64,000 nucleotides of DNA from Rubrivirga marina (GTDB taxonomy: Bacteria; Bacteroidota; Rhodothermia; Rhodothermales; Rubricoccaceae). Below are positions 51,058 to 59,286 of this stretch, in pieces. Positions within the stretch are counted from its first letter, which is position 1, and each line of letters starts with the position of its first letter. The notes beneath the pieces were generated by a model that was given only the letters and a program-made list of their open reading frames with translations, searched no databases and was not told the origin of the DNA. The position numbers were made by a program, and so were the translations under genes. The stretch covers positions 3,885,985-3,949,984 of the forward strand of contig NZ_MQWD01000001.1 of assembly GCF_002283365.1 (NCBI RefSeq), given 5' to 3'.

Positions 51058-52365
51058 CTAGCGGTCGAGGCCGAGCGCCTCGAACAGCATCCGCCCGACG
51101 GCGTCGTTCGCGTGCCGACCGGCAAACTGCGAGGCGCCGGGCCCGAAGGCGTAGAGCCCGACGTCGACGGCCGTGTGGCCGCTCGTGGTCCAGCCGATCC
51201 CAGCCGGCTCGCTGATGAGGTCACGGACGACCGGGCCCAGTGCGTACGGGTCGCCGGTCGCGAGGGCGCCGCGAATCGCCTCCTCGGCGCCCTCGGGCAG
51301 GTCGTCGAGCGCGAGCCCCTCGCGGACGACGGCGACGGGGTCGCCGCCGGCTTGGAGCGCGGCGGTCATGGCCTCAAACGAGGCCGTCGCCGCCAGGAGT
51401 GGCGCGGGGTCCCAGGCGTAGATGCCATCCCGGCCGAGCGCCATTCCTCCCGTCTCGTGGTCGGCCGTCGAGACGACGAGCGTGGTGCCGTCGCGAGCGG
51501 CCCAGTCGAGGACGGCGGCCACGGCCTCGTCGTAGGCCAGGATGTCGCCGAGGTGCGCCGCCGGGTCGTTGGCGTGGCCGGCGTGGTCGATCCGCGAGCC
51601 CTCGATCATGAGGAAGAACCCGTTCTCGCGGCCGTCCGGCGAGCTCGCCAGCAGGTCGAGCGCCGTCGTCGTCATCTCGGCCAGCGACGGCTGGTCGGTC
51701 TCGTCGCGGTCGATCTCGTAGGCGAGGTGGCCGTCGGCGAGGAGCGCGGCGGCGGGCGTGGCGTCGAGCGCGTCGTACCCGTCCCGGTCGGTGGCGACGG
51801 CCCACCCGTCGGCGGCCATCGGGCCGGTGAGGTCGGTGAAGTAGGACCGGCCGCCGCCGAAGAGCACCTCGACGCCGGAGGCCGCGAGCTGGCGCGCGAC
51901 CTCGGCCTCCTCGGCGCGGCTCTCGACGTGGGCGGCGAACGAGGCCGGCGTGGCGTGCGTGATCCGGCTCGTGGCGACGAGCCCCGTCGCGAGCCCGGCC
52001 GCCTCGGCCGCCTCGAGGACCGTCCGGCACGGCCGCCCGTCCGCGTCGACGGCGATGGCACCATTGTACGTCTTGAGGCCGCAGGCGTAGGCCGTCGCCC
52101 CGGCCGCCGAGTCCGTCACCCGGCTGTCGGACGACGACGTCTCGACGGAGCCGACGAGGACGCCATCGAGCGCGAGCGGGGCGCCCTTCGCCGCGGCCCC
52201 GAGCGTGGCCGAGGCCGGCCCGAACCCGTCGGCGATCATCAGGACGACGTTGCGAGGGGTCGCGTCGCCTGAGGCGGCGCGGGGGCGCTCGGGCGCGTCG
52301 GTGGCCGGCTGGGCGGTCGCGCACGCGCTGAGGGCGAGCGCCAGGAGGATCAGGAGGCGGTTCAT
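51058..52365 (-). CDS. Alkaline phosphatase (PhoA family), lipoprotein
   Basis: 435 residues. The signal peptide ends LALSACATAQ, so Cys15 is a likely lipid anchor. Metal and catalytic blocks: VVLMIADGFG (Asp46), DSAAGATAYACG with the nucleophile Ser86, SRITHATPASFAAHV, IEGSRIDHAGHANDP, VVSTADHETGGMALG and TSGHTAVDVGLYAFG. It releases phosphate from organic esters in the periplasm or at the cell surface, for phosphate supply. No pho-box-like site was recognised. Convergent with the second kinase gene, 23 bases apart. Confidence 0.95.
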   Translation of the reverse strand: MNRLLILLALALSACATAQPATDAPERPRAASGDATPRNVVLMIADGFGPASATLGAAAKGAPLALDGVLVGSVETSSSDSRVTDSAAGATAYACGLKTYNGAIAVDADGRPCRTVLEAAEAAGLATGLVATSRITHATPASFAAHVESRAEEAEVARQLAASGVEVLFGGGRSYFTDLTGPMAADGWAVATDRDGYDALDATPAAALLADGHLAYEIDRDETDQPSLAEMTTTALDLLASSPDGRENGFFLMIEGSRIDHAGHANDPAAHLGDILAYDEAVAAVLDWAARDGTTLVVSTADHETGGMALGRDGIYAWDPAPLLAATASFEAMTAALQAGGDPVAVVREGLALDDLPEGAEEAIRGALATGDPYALGPVVRDLISEPAGIGWTTSGHTAVDVGLYAFGPGASQFAGRHANDAVGRMLFEALGLDR

Positions 52366-52403
52366 GAGGGCGTCGGGGAAAGCCGTCGGTGTGGTGGGAG
52401 CCT

Positions 52404-52423
52404 CCGCCTCGACGCCGAGGCGG
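52404..52423. repeat. Palindromic element, short form
   Basis: CCGCCTCG, loop ACGC, CGAGGCGG. Identical to the copy at 63404-63423 and one base different from that at 57408-57427. It lies upstream of the phosphatase start, so this copy cannot be a terminator of either neighbour. Confidence 0.75.
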
Positions 52424-52467
52424 GGCGGGTGAGCGGCCCAGCGGTCGTCGCCGGGCCTTCCCTCCCT

Positions 52468-52577
52468 ATCATCCTGAGCGGAGCCGCGCAGGGAAGGATC
52501 TCGTCGGACTCGCGCGCTCCGCTCATCGGGCCCATGAAGCCGACCGACACAAGATCCTTCGCTCCGCTCGGGATGAC
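52468..52577. repeat. Inverted intergenic repeat, copy 2
   Basis: The left arm ATCATCCTGAGCGGAGC continues to GGGAAGGATCT; the right arm reads AGATCCTTCGC, then TCCGCTCGGGATGAC. The arms are inverted copies separated by about 50 bases. Same family as 1125-1241. Confidence 0.65.
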
Positions 52578-52827
52578 CGAAGAGGGAGCGCTTGGCCTGG
52601 GCGGGGGCACGTGGTCGAGAGCAGGAGCGCGACGGGTCGTGAGTCGTGAGAGCCTACGGACGGCGAACGCGCGGCGGTGAACCACCGTGTTGCCCCATCG
52701 GTCTTCGCCTGGAATCCGAGGCCGGCCGCCGGACGCGGGCGGGGCCGCCGTCTATTCTCCGGGAAGACCGAACGGCGGGCGCCGCGCCCGCGTCATCTCC
52801 GTCCTTCTCCCCTCCCCCTCCCAAGAC

Positions 52828-53766
52828 ATGAAGCTCACCGTGGTAGGCGCGGGCAACGTCGGCGCGACCGTCGCCGAGTGCGTCGCGCGCATGGACATCG
52901 TCCAGAACATCGCCCTCATCGACATCAACGAAGGCGTGGCCCAGGGCAAGGCCCTCGACCTCATGGAGGCCGCCCCGATCCACGGGTTCGACACCGTCAT
53001 CGAGGGCGGGGCCGACTACGGGATCACCGAGGGCTCCGACGTCACCGTCATCACGGCCGGCCTCCCGCGCAAGCCCGGGATGAGCCGCGACGACCTCCTC
53101 AAGGTCAACTCCGACATCGTCTCGTCGGTGACCCGCCAGGTCGTCGAGAAGAGCCCGGACACGATCCTCATCGTCGTCTCGAACCCGCTCGACGTCATGA
53201 CCTACGTGGCGTACATGGAGTCGGGCTTCCCGAGCCAGCGCGTGATGGGCATGGCCGGCGTGCTCGACACGGCGCGCTATCGGGCGTTCCTGAAGATGGA
53301 GCTCGGCGTGTCGGTCCGCGACATCAACGCGATGCTCCTCGGCGGCCACGGCGACTCGATGACGCCGCTCCCGCGCTTCACGACGATCGGCAGCCAGCCG
53401 GTGACCGACCTCATCGACGAGGCCCGCCTCGACGAGATCATCGAGCGGACCAAGAAGGGCGGCGGCGAGATCGTCGGCCTCATGGGCACGTCGGCGTGGT
53501 ACGCCCCGGGCGCCGGCGCGGCCGAGATGGTCGAGGCCGTCGTCAAGGACTCGAACCGCGTGCTCCCGGCCGCGGCCTGGGTCACGGGCCAGTACGGGCT
53601 CGAGGACCTGTTCATCGGCGTCCCGGTGAAGCTCGGCAAGGGCGGCATCAAGGAGATCGTCGAGCTCGACCTCAACGAGAAGGAGGCCTCCGACATGCAG
53701 GCCTCCGGCGCCCACGTCCGCGAGGTCATCGAGGCCTACCAGAACCTCCCGAAGGACGAGGCCTAG
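52828..53766 (+). CDS. mdh: Malate dehydrogenase (NAD-dependent, LDH-like class)
   Basis: 312 residues. Oxidises L-malate to oxaloacetate in the TCA cycle. N-terminal NAD site VVGAGNVGATVAE; Asp in LIDINEG selects NAD; substrate loop ITAGLPRKPGMSRDDL with the Arg residues of malate specificity; catalytic His174 in LLGGHGDSM; and the usual MTYVAYMESGFPSQRVMGMAGVLDTAR. All features place it in the bacterial LDH-like MDH group common in Bacteroidota-related phyla. A hairpin follows the stop. Start confirmed by MKLTVVGAGN and a long C-rich leader. Confidence 0.98.
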   Translation: MKLTVVGAGNVGATVAECVARMDIVQNIALIDINEGVAQGKALDLMEAAPIHGFDTVIEGGADYGITEGSDVTVITAGLPRKPGMSRDDLLKVNSDIVSSVTRQVVEKSPDTILIVVSNPLDVMTYVAYMESGFPSQRVMGMAGVLDTARYRAFLKMELGVSVRDINAMLLGGHGDSMTPLPRFTTIGSQPVTDLIDEARLDEIIERTKKGGGEIVGLMGTSAWYAPGAGAAEMVEAVVKDSNRVLPAAAWVTGQYGLEDLFIGVPVKLGKGGIKEIVELDLNEKEASDMQASGAHVREVIEAYQNLPKDEA

Positions 53767-53796
53767 CCGCGCTGGCCCCCTCTGTCGGCTCCCGAG

Positions 53797-53827
53797 ACGG
53801 GGCGGCTCCCTGGAGGGGCCGCCCCGT
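53797..53827 (+). terminator. Hairpin after mdh, probable terminator
   Basis: ACGGGGCGGC and GCCGCCCCGT pair perfectly over ten bases with an 11-base loop. Only TTGTGTG follows, so the T-run is weak. It starts 31 bases after the mdh stop codon. Confidence 0.6.
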
Positions 53828-53913
53828 TGTGTGCCGGCCGTGCGCGAGGGGTGCGAGCTTCCGGGCGCGGGCGGCCTCGGGCGCCGGCCGCGTCGCCGCC
53901 CTCACCGCCGTCC

Positions 53914-55032
53914 ATGCGCCTCCCCACCGGTCCCCGTAGCCTCCGCAAGGCCCAGCGCCGCCTTCGTCCTCGGAAGAAAGCGCCCGGCGCGGCTCCCGGG
54001 ATGCTCGTCTACGAAGGGGATGAGGGGGCGGGCCCCGTCCAGATCCACGTGATCGACTACGACGCCGATCGCCTGGAGGAGGGCCCGGCGACCGTCGACG
54101 CCTGTGACCGCTATCGCGACGCCCGGACCGTCAGCTGGATCGACGTCGACGGCGTCCACGACGTCGCGCTCGTCGAGCGGCTCGGGGCCAGCTTCGGGCT
54201 CCACCCCCTCACCCTCGAGGACATCGTGAGCCCGGACCAGCGGCCCAAGCTCGAGGAGTACCCCGGGTACGTCTACGTCGTGCTCCAGATGATGCACTAC
54301 GACCACGACGCCCGCCGCATCGAGGCCGAGCAGGTCAGCCTCGTCGTGGGGGAGGGCTTCGTGCTCTCGTTCCAGGAGTCGAAGGAGGGCGACGTGTTCG
54401 AGCCGGTCCGGCAGCGGCTCCGTGAGGGCCGCGGCGTCATCCGGAAGCACGGGGCCGACTTCCTCACCTACGCCCTCATCGACGTCGTGGTGGACCACTA
54501 CATGGAGATCCTCGAAGGCCTCGGCGAGCACATCGAGGACGTCGAAGACGACCTCACCGCCCGCCCCAACGCCGACCGCCTCCGCGACATCACCGGGCTC
54601 CGCCGCCAGGTCATCGCGCTGCGCCGCTCGATCTGGCCCCTCCGCGACGTCGTCGCTGCGCTGGAGCGGGCCGACCACCCGTTCGTCACCGACGCCATCG
54701 ACCCGTACCTCCGCGACGTGTACGACCACACCGTCCGGACGATCGAGCTGATCGAATCGGCACGCGAGATCCTCGCCTCGCTTGTCGAGCTCCACCTCTC
54801 GGCGGTGAGCAACCGGCTGACCGAGGTCATGAAGGTGCTCACGATCATCTCGGTGTTCTTCCTCCCCCTCACGTTCATCGCCGGCGTCTACGGGATGAAC
54901 TTCAACCCCGAGGCGTCGCCGCTCAACATGCCCGAGCTCAACTGGTTCTACGGGTACCCGTTCGCGTGGGGGCTCATGCTGGCCGTCGCGCTCGTGATGT
55001 TCGGGGTCTTCCGCCGGAAGGGCTGGCTCTGA
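53914..55032 (+). CDS. corA: CorA-type magnesium/cobalt transporter
   Basis: 372 residues. A large cytoplasmic N-terminal domain (WIDVDGVHDVALVERLGASFGLHPLTLEDI) is followed by long helices and two C-terminal membrane helices. The first ends in the pore signature Gly327-Met328-Asn329 in AGVYGMNF. The protein forms pentameric Mg2+ channels in the inner membrane. ATG at 53914 fits the family N-terminus; the frame extends farther upstream but only into a Gly/Arg-rich stretch. It is followed by a cation-chloride-cotransporter-like gene, 80 bases downstream. Confidence 0.96.
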   Translation: MRLPTGPRSLRKAQRRLRPRKKAPGAAPGMLVYEGDEGAGPVQIHVIDYDADRLEEGPATVDACDRYRDARTVSWIDVDGVHDVALVERLGASFGLHPLTLEDIVSPDQRPKLEEYPGYVYVVLQMMHYDHDARRIEAEQVSLVVGEGFVLSFQESKEGDVFEPVRQRLREGRGVIRKHGADFLTYALIDVVVDHYMEILEGLGEHIEDVEDDLTARPNADRLRDITGLRRQVIALRRSIWPLRDVVAALERADHPFVTDAIDPYLRDVYDHTVRTIELIESAREILASLVELHLSAVSNRLTEVMKVLTIISVFFLPLTFIAGVYGMNFNPEASPLNMPELNWFYGYPFAWGLMLAVALVMFGVFRRKGWL

Positions 55033-55112
55033 CGCACACCGGCCCGTCCAGGACCCCGCCGCCCCACCGCGGCCCTGACGGCGCTACCCTCCGGCCCCCT
55101 CCCCTCTCTCGC

Positions 55113-57305
55113 ATGGCCGACCGCGAGGCTCCCGCGACCGCCACGGCGCGCTTCGGCACGTTCGCCGGGGTGTTCACGCCGAACGTCCTCACGATCCTCG
55201 GGATCATCCTCTTCCTGCGGACCGGCTGGGTCGTGGGACAGGCCGGGCTGTGGGGCGCGCTCGCCATCATCGGGCTGGCGAACGCGATCTCGCTGCTGAC
55301 CGGGCTCTCGCTCTCGTCGATCGCCACGAGCATGGACGTCCGGGCGGGCGGCAACTACTACCTCATCTCGCGGTCGCTGGGGCTCGAGATCGGCGGGGCC
55401 GTCGGGATCCCGCTGTACCTGTCGCAGGCGATCTCCGTCGCGTTCTACATCATCGGGTTCGTCGAGGCCATGTCGATGGTGCCGGCGCTGGCGGCGATCG
55501 ACCCCCAGCTCCTGGCGACCGGCGTGGCCCTCCTGTTCGTCGTCGTCGCCTACGTCGGGGCCGACTTCGCGCTGAAGATCCAGTTCGGGATCCTGGCCGT
55601 CCTCGTCGCCGCGCTCGTGTCGTTCTTCGCGGGCGGGTGGGGCTCGATCGAGCCGGCGAACACGGCGGCCAGCTACACCGACGGCGTCTCGTTCTGGGTC
55701 GTGTTCGCCGTGTTCTTCCCGGCCGTGACCGGGATCGAGGTCGGGATCTCGCTCTCGGGCGACCTCAAGGACCCGTCGAAGAGCATCCCGTACGGGACGA
55801 TCGCCTCGATCCTCGTGACGGCGACGGTGTATGTGGCCGCGGCCGTGTGGTTCGCGACGCACCTTTCGCCGGAGGAGCTCATCTCGAACACGGGGGCGAT
55901 GGGCGAGATCGCCGCGTTCCCGATCCTGATCCTAGCCGGCGTGGCCGCGAGCACCCTGTCGAGCGCGCTCGGCAGCGTCCTCGCCGCGCCGCGGACGCTG
56001 GAGGCCGTCTCGAACGACCGCGTCGTCCCGAAGTGGATGGCCTCGCGCCTCGGGAGCCCGACCGAGCCGCGCGCGGCCGTCCTGCTCACGGGCGCCGTCG
56101 CCGTCGGCGTGATCTGGGCGGGCGACATCGACGCCGTGGCCCCGGTCATCACGATGTTCTTCCTGAACACGTACGGGATGGTCAACCTCGTGGCGGCCAT
56201 CGAGAAGGTCGTCGACAACCCGAGCTTCCGGCCGCGGTTCGCGGTCCCGGTCGTGGTCCCGGCGCTCGGCGCGCTCGGCTGCTACGGGGCGATGTTCCTC
56301 ATCAACGCCCCGGCGACGGTCGCGGCCATCGTGGTGACGTACGGGATCTACTTCTGGCTCCGGCGGCGCGAGACCGTCGAGGCCTGGGGCGACGTCCGGA
56401 GCGGCGTGTGGACGTCGCTGGCGCGGTTCGCCCTCCTCAAGCTGGAGCAGCGGGCGCCCGACCCGCGCAACTGGCGGCCGAACCTCATGGTGTTCACGGG
56501 CCAGCCCCACAACCGCGAGCGCCTCGTGGCGCTGGCCGACTGGCTCAGCCTCGGGCGCGGCGTCGTCACCTTCAGCCAGCTCCTCACGGGCGCCGCGGGC
56601 GACCCCAACAAGCCGCGGCTCCGGCAGACAGCCCGCGAGCGGATCCGGACGTACATCCGCGAGCACCAGATGGCGGCCTTCGCCGAGGCCCAGATCGTCT
56701 CCGACTTCGCGTCCGGCGCCGTGGCCGTCGCGCAGTCCCACGGCGTCGGGCGGCTGGAGGCCAACACGGTGCTGATGGGGTGGAGCGGGACGCCGGGCGG
56801 TCGGGCCCTGCTCCTGCGCGTGCTCCGCGACCTCGCCGATCTCGGCAAGTCGGTCCTCTTCCTCCGCGTCGACGAGGCCCGGGGCTTCGGGGACCGCCGG
56901 ACGATCCAGGTGTGGTGGGGCGGACGGGGCGGCAACGGCGACCTCATGCTGCTCCTGGCCCACCTCGCGCGGCGCCACCGCGACTGGGACGGCGCGCGGC
57001 TCCGCGTGCTCCGGGTGGTCGGGCGGGAGGACGCCGTCGAGCGGGTCCGCGAAGAGACCGTGGCGCTCCTCGACGCCGTCCGCGTCGAGGCCGAGGTCGC
57101 CGTGATCGTCCGCGCCGACCGGGACCGACCGTTCGTCGACCTCGTCGCCGAGCACAGCGCCGAAGCCGACCTGACGGTCCTCGGCATGCAACGGCCCGAC
57201 GCGGCCTCGGCCGAGGCGTATGGCGAGGACCTCGACGCCCTCGCGGCGGCGGCCGGGACCGTCCTCCTCGTCCACAGCGGGGCCCCGGAGGAGGCGACGC
57301 TCTAG
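55113..57305 (+). CDS. SLC12-like (cation-chloride cotransporter/APC superfamily) transporter
   Basis: 730 residues. About twelve helices begin with FGTFAGVFTPNVLTILGIILFLRTGWVVGQAG, the first-helix signature shared with Na-K-Cl cotransporters (NVLTILGIILFLR), followed by GGNYYLISRSLGLEIGGAVG and FAVFFPAVTGIEVGISLSGDLKDPSKSIP. A cytoplasmic C-terminal half of about 290 residues has RRETVEAWGDVRSGVWTSLARFALLKL and a USP-like alpha/beta end (DLTVLGMQRPDA). Bacterial members are mostly uncharacterised; the transported ion or amino acid is unknown. Its TAG stop overlaps where the ancestral stop of the T9SS remnant would be. Confidence 0.9.
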   Translation: MADREAPATATARFGTFAGVFTPNVLTILGIILFLRTGWVVGQAGLWGALAIIGLANAISLLTGLSLSSIATSMDVRAGGNYYLISRSLGLEIGGAVGIPLYLSQAISVAFYIIGFVEAMSMVPALAAIDPQLLATGVALLFVVVAYVGADFALKIQFGILAVLVAALVSFFAGGWGSIEPANTAASYTDGVSFWVVFAVFFPAVTGIEVGISLSGDLKDPSKSIPYGTIASILVTATVYVAAAVWFATHLSPEELISNTGAMGEIAAFPILILAGVAASTLSSALGSVLAAPRTLEAVSNDRVVPKWMASRLGSPTEPRAAVLLTGAVAVGVIWAGDIDAVAPVITMFFLNTYGMVNLVAAIEKVVDNPSFRPRFAVPVVVPALGALGCYGAMFLINAPATVAAIVVTYGIYFWLRRRETVEAWGDVRSGVWTSLARFALLKLEQRAPDPRNWRPNLMVFTGQPHNRERLVALADWLSLGRGVVTFSQLLTGAAGDPNKPRLRQTARERIRTYIREHQMAAFAEAQIVSDFASGAVAVAQSHGVGRLEANTVLMGWSGTPGGRALLLRVLRDLADLGKSVLFLRVDEARGFGDRRTIQVWWGGRGGNGDLMLLLAHLARRHRDWDGARLRVLRVVGREDAVERVREETVALLDAVRVEAEVAVIVRADRDRPFVDLVAEHSAEADLTVLGMQRPDAASAEAYGEDLDALAAAAGTVLLVHSGAPEEATL

Positions 57306-57681
57306 CGCGACCGGCGGATCACCGTCGCTGTCGCGGATTCCCCCCGCTCGTCGCACGGACGCCGTGGGGCCCCGGCGCCCACCCGCTCGCATCGACCGTG
57401 ACCCGCCCCACCTCGACGCCGAGGCGGAGGGACTCGCGCCACACGCGGCGGCCGAGCGCGTCAAGGGCCTCCAGCGTCACGTCCGTGGCCTGCGGGGCGT
57501 CGACGGCGACCGTCAGCGGTCCGGCGCTCGGGTTGGGAAACGCGGAAACCGTGAGGGCGCCTGTCTCGACCTGCTCATCGGTCGCCACCGGGTAGCGCGC
57601 GCCGTACTCGAACACGGAGCCATCGTCCTGCACGACGTTCGCGTACGTGACCGTGGTGCAGATACAAGACGGGAGTCGCAC
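57302..57681 (-). pseudogene. Remnant of a secreted protein with T9SS type A sorting domain (frameshifted)
   Basis: The intact frame (57319-57681) gives 120 residues, most of them a T9SS C-terminal domain: VSAFPNPSAGPLTVAVDAP ... LEALDALGRRVWRESL ... SGWAPGPHGVRATSGG. It then ends NPRQRR instead of the usual last strand. Adding one G to the G6 run at the equivalent of GGGGGGAA would continue as GESATATVIRRSR and stop at 57302, a normal T9SS ending whose stop would overlap the convergent SLC12 stop (CTAG). There is no signal peptide, catalytic domain or C-rich leader upstream, so the front of the gene is lost. A palindrome copy (57408-57427) lies inside it. Confidence 0.65.
57408..57427. repeat. 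Palindromic element, short form, inside the T9SS remnant
   Basis: CCACCTCG, loop ACGC, CGAGGCGG: one base from a perfect copy of the element at 52404-52423. It codes for part of RLGVEVGR in the remnant frame. Confidence 0.6.
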
Positions 57682-57767
57682 CTCGACGACGCCTCAGAAT
57701 ACCTGGGCAGGGCACGGCACCCAAACGGCCCGCGGAACGCCGCCCGCCCTGCACGCGAACACGCGTC

Positions 57768-58292
57768 GTGCCCTCCGACCTCGCTCTCCGCCGCACGCTC
57801 ACCGTCCGCTCGCCGGCCGACGGCGAGAAGCTCGTGCTCGTCAAAAAGCGCGGCGAGTCGATCGAGCACGTCCTGATGAAAGCCGCGCTGTGGGTGCTCT
57901 ACCGGCCCGCCTACCCCAACGTCCGCGTCGAGGTGGGCATCGGTGACGCGTACAAGCCGGACCTCGTCGCGCTCCGACCGCCGCCGGGCGGGCTGGCCTA
58001 CGGCGACCCCGAGCCCGTCTTCTGGGGCGAGGCCGGGAAGGTGTCGGCGCCGAAGTGGGCGTCGCTGTTCCGGCGGTTCCCCGACACGCACGTCGCGCTC
58101 GCCCGCTGGGACGAGCGGCTGGCACCCCACGAGGCCATCCTCCGAAAGGCCCTCGACGGCCGGCCGAGGCGTGCGCCCGTCGACCTCATCCGCGTCCCGG
58201 CCGACCTCGAGCGCCATATCGAGCGCGACGGGACGTTGGCCCTATCCTTCGACGACGTCGATCGCGTCCGGGTCGAGTCCGGAGACGCCTGA
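57768..58292 (+). CDS. Hypothetical protein with PD-(D/E)XK-like pattern
   Basis: 174 residues from a GTG. The order GESIEHVLMKAALWVLY, then YKPDLVAL, then PVFWGEAGKVSAPKWASLFRRFPDTHVALARW, suggests a helix-Glu, strand-Asp, strand-Glu-x-x-Lys arrangement like that of restriction-endonuclease-fold proteins (YaeQ and similar are the nearest I can think of). The spacing in the last motif is not classical, so this is a weak structural guess. It is followed by idi after 35 bases in the same direction. Function unknown. Confidence 0.5.
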   Translation: MPSDLALRRTLTVRSPADGEKLVLVKKRGESIEHVLMKAALWVLYRPAYPNVRVEVGIGDAYKPDLVALRPPPGGLAYGDPEPVFWGEAGKVSAPKWASLFRRFPDTHVALARWDERLAPHEAILRKALDGRPRRAPVDLIRVPADLERHIERDGTLALSFDDVDRVRVESGDA

Positions 58293-58327
58293 CGCGCTCC
58301 GCCCGGCTCCCACCGCATCCTTCGGCT

Positions 58328-58876
58328 ATGAGCGAGATCCTGCCCCGCGAGCGCGTCGTCCTCGTCGACCCGTCCGACCGAGAGGTCGGGACGGCGGAGA
58401 AGCTGGCGGTCCATCGGGACGGGCGGCTCCACCGGGCGGTCTCGGTGTTCCTGTTCGACGATCGGGGCCGGTGGCTCCTGCAGCGTCGGGCCGACGGGAA
58501 GTACCACTCGCCTCGCCTGTGGTCGAACACCGCGTGCACGCACCCGCGCCCCGGCGAGGCGCCCTTGAGCGCCGCCAGCCGCCGCCTCGACGAGGAGATG
58601 GGCGTCCGCTGCCTGCTCCAGCCGGCGTTCGCCCGGGTCTACCGCGCCGAACTCGTCGGGCCCGAGCGGCTCGTCGAGCACGAGTTCGACCACGTGTTCG
58701 TCGGGAGGTTCGACGGCGAGCCCGTCCCGGCCGCCGCTGAAGTCTCCGGCTGGGACTGGGCCGAGGCCGACGTCCTCCGCGCCGACGTCGAGGCACGCCC
58801 CGACCGCTACACGCCGTGGTTCCGGCTGTTCCAGGACGAGGTCGAGCGGGCCGCGCGCGGGTTCGGGGCGGCGTAA
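58328..58876 (+). CDS. idi: Isopentenyl-diphosphate delta-isomerase type 1
   Basis: 182 residues. A Nudix-fold enzyme that interconverts IPP and DMAPP for isoprenoid (quinone, carotenoid) synthesis. Catalytic Cys in WSNTACTHPRPGE, the Glu-rich helix SAASRRLDEEMGV, the metal and acid cluster LVEHEFDHVFVG, and WDWAEADVL are all in place. The N-terminus has ERVVLVDPSDREVGTAEKLAVHRDG. Full length for bacterial type 1 enzymes. No other isoprenoid gene is nearby. Confidence 0.96.
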   Translation: MSEILPRERVVLVDPSDREVGTAEKLAVHRDGRLHRAVSVFLFDDRGRWLLQRRADGKYHSPRLWSNTACTHPRPGEAPLSAASRRLDEEMGVRCLLQPAFARVYRAELVGPERLVEHEFDHVFVGRFDGEPVPAAAEVSGWDWAEADVLRADVEARPDRYTPWFRLFQDEVERAARGFGAA

Positions 58877-58930
58877 CACGCCCGGCGGGCGGCCCGTAGA
58901 GGCACACGCCCCTCGCCTCCCGCCCGTCTC

Positions 58931-59197
58931 ATGCCCGGACCCCGCGCCGCCCTCATCTCTGCCGTCGTCACGTACAACCTGCGGCTGTGGCTGGCGAGCC
59001 TCATCGCCGCCTTCCTGGTCCCGCTCTCGTTCGCGCTGCTCGTCATCGACCTCGTGCTCGGGCGGGCCGACTCGCCCGACGCCTTCTCGCGCCAGCTCCT
59101 CCGCGCCAGCGCCCGCCTCGAAGCGCTCATCGACGTCCACGGCGACCTGACCGACGTCCGCGTCACGGAAGACGACCGGAGCGTCGTCCGCGCCTGA
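58931..59197 (+). CDS. Small membrane protein of unknown function
   Basis: 88 residues with one long hydrophobic stretch (WLASLIAAFLVPLSFALLVIDLVLG) and a polar C-terminus (LLRASARLEALIDVHGDLTDVRVTEDD). The strongly C-rich leader before ATG and its place upstream of a two-component pair support a real gene. No family recognised. Confidence 0.55.
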   Translation: MPGPRAALISAVVTYNLRLWLASLIAAFLVPLSFALLVIDLVLGRADSPDAFSRQLLRASARLEALIDVHGDLTDVRVTEDDRSVVRA

Positions 59198-59202
59198 GCC
59201 CG

Positions 59203-59224
59203 CCCGCCTCGGCGTCGAGGCGGG
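59203..59224. repeat. Palindromic element, short form
   Basis: CCCGCCTCG (59203-59211), loop GCGT, CGAGGCGGG (59216-59224). It starts five bases after the stop of the small membrane protein gene. Confidence 0.75.
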
Positions 59225-59286
59225 GACAGCTGGAGGTTCAGGCCCGGCCGTAGGAACCGGGGGCCCGGGCGCATCATCTTGGGCTC

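Larger units (their letters stand above)
52366..52827. other. Intergenic region between divergent phosphatase and mdh genes
   Basis: 462 bases without a convincing gene. It contains a short palindrome (52404-52423), an inverted repeat (52468-52577) and the C-rich mdh leader (about 52802-52822). The open frames crossing it read through the repeats and are not credible. Both promoters must lie here; no clear box was found. Confidence 0.55.
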
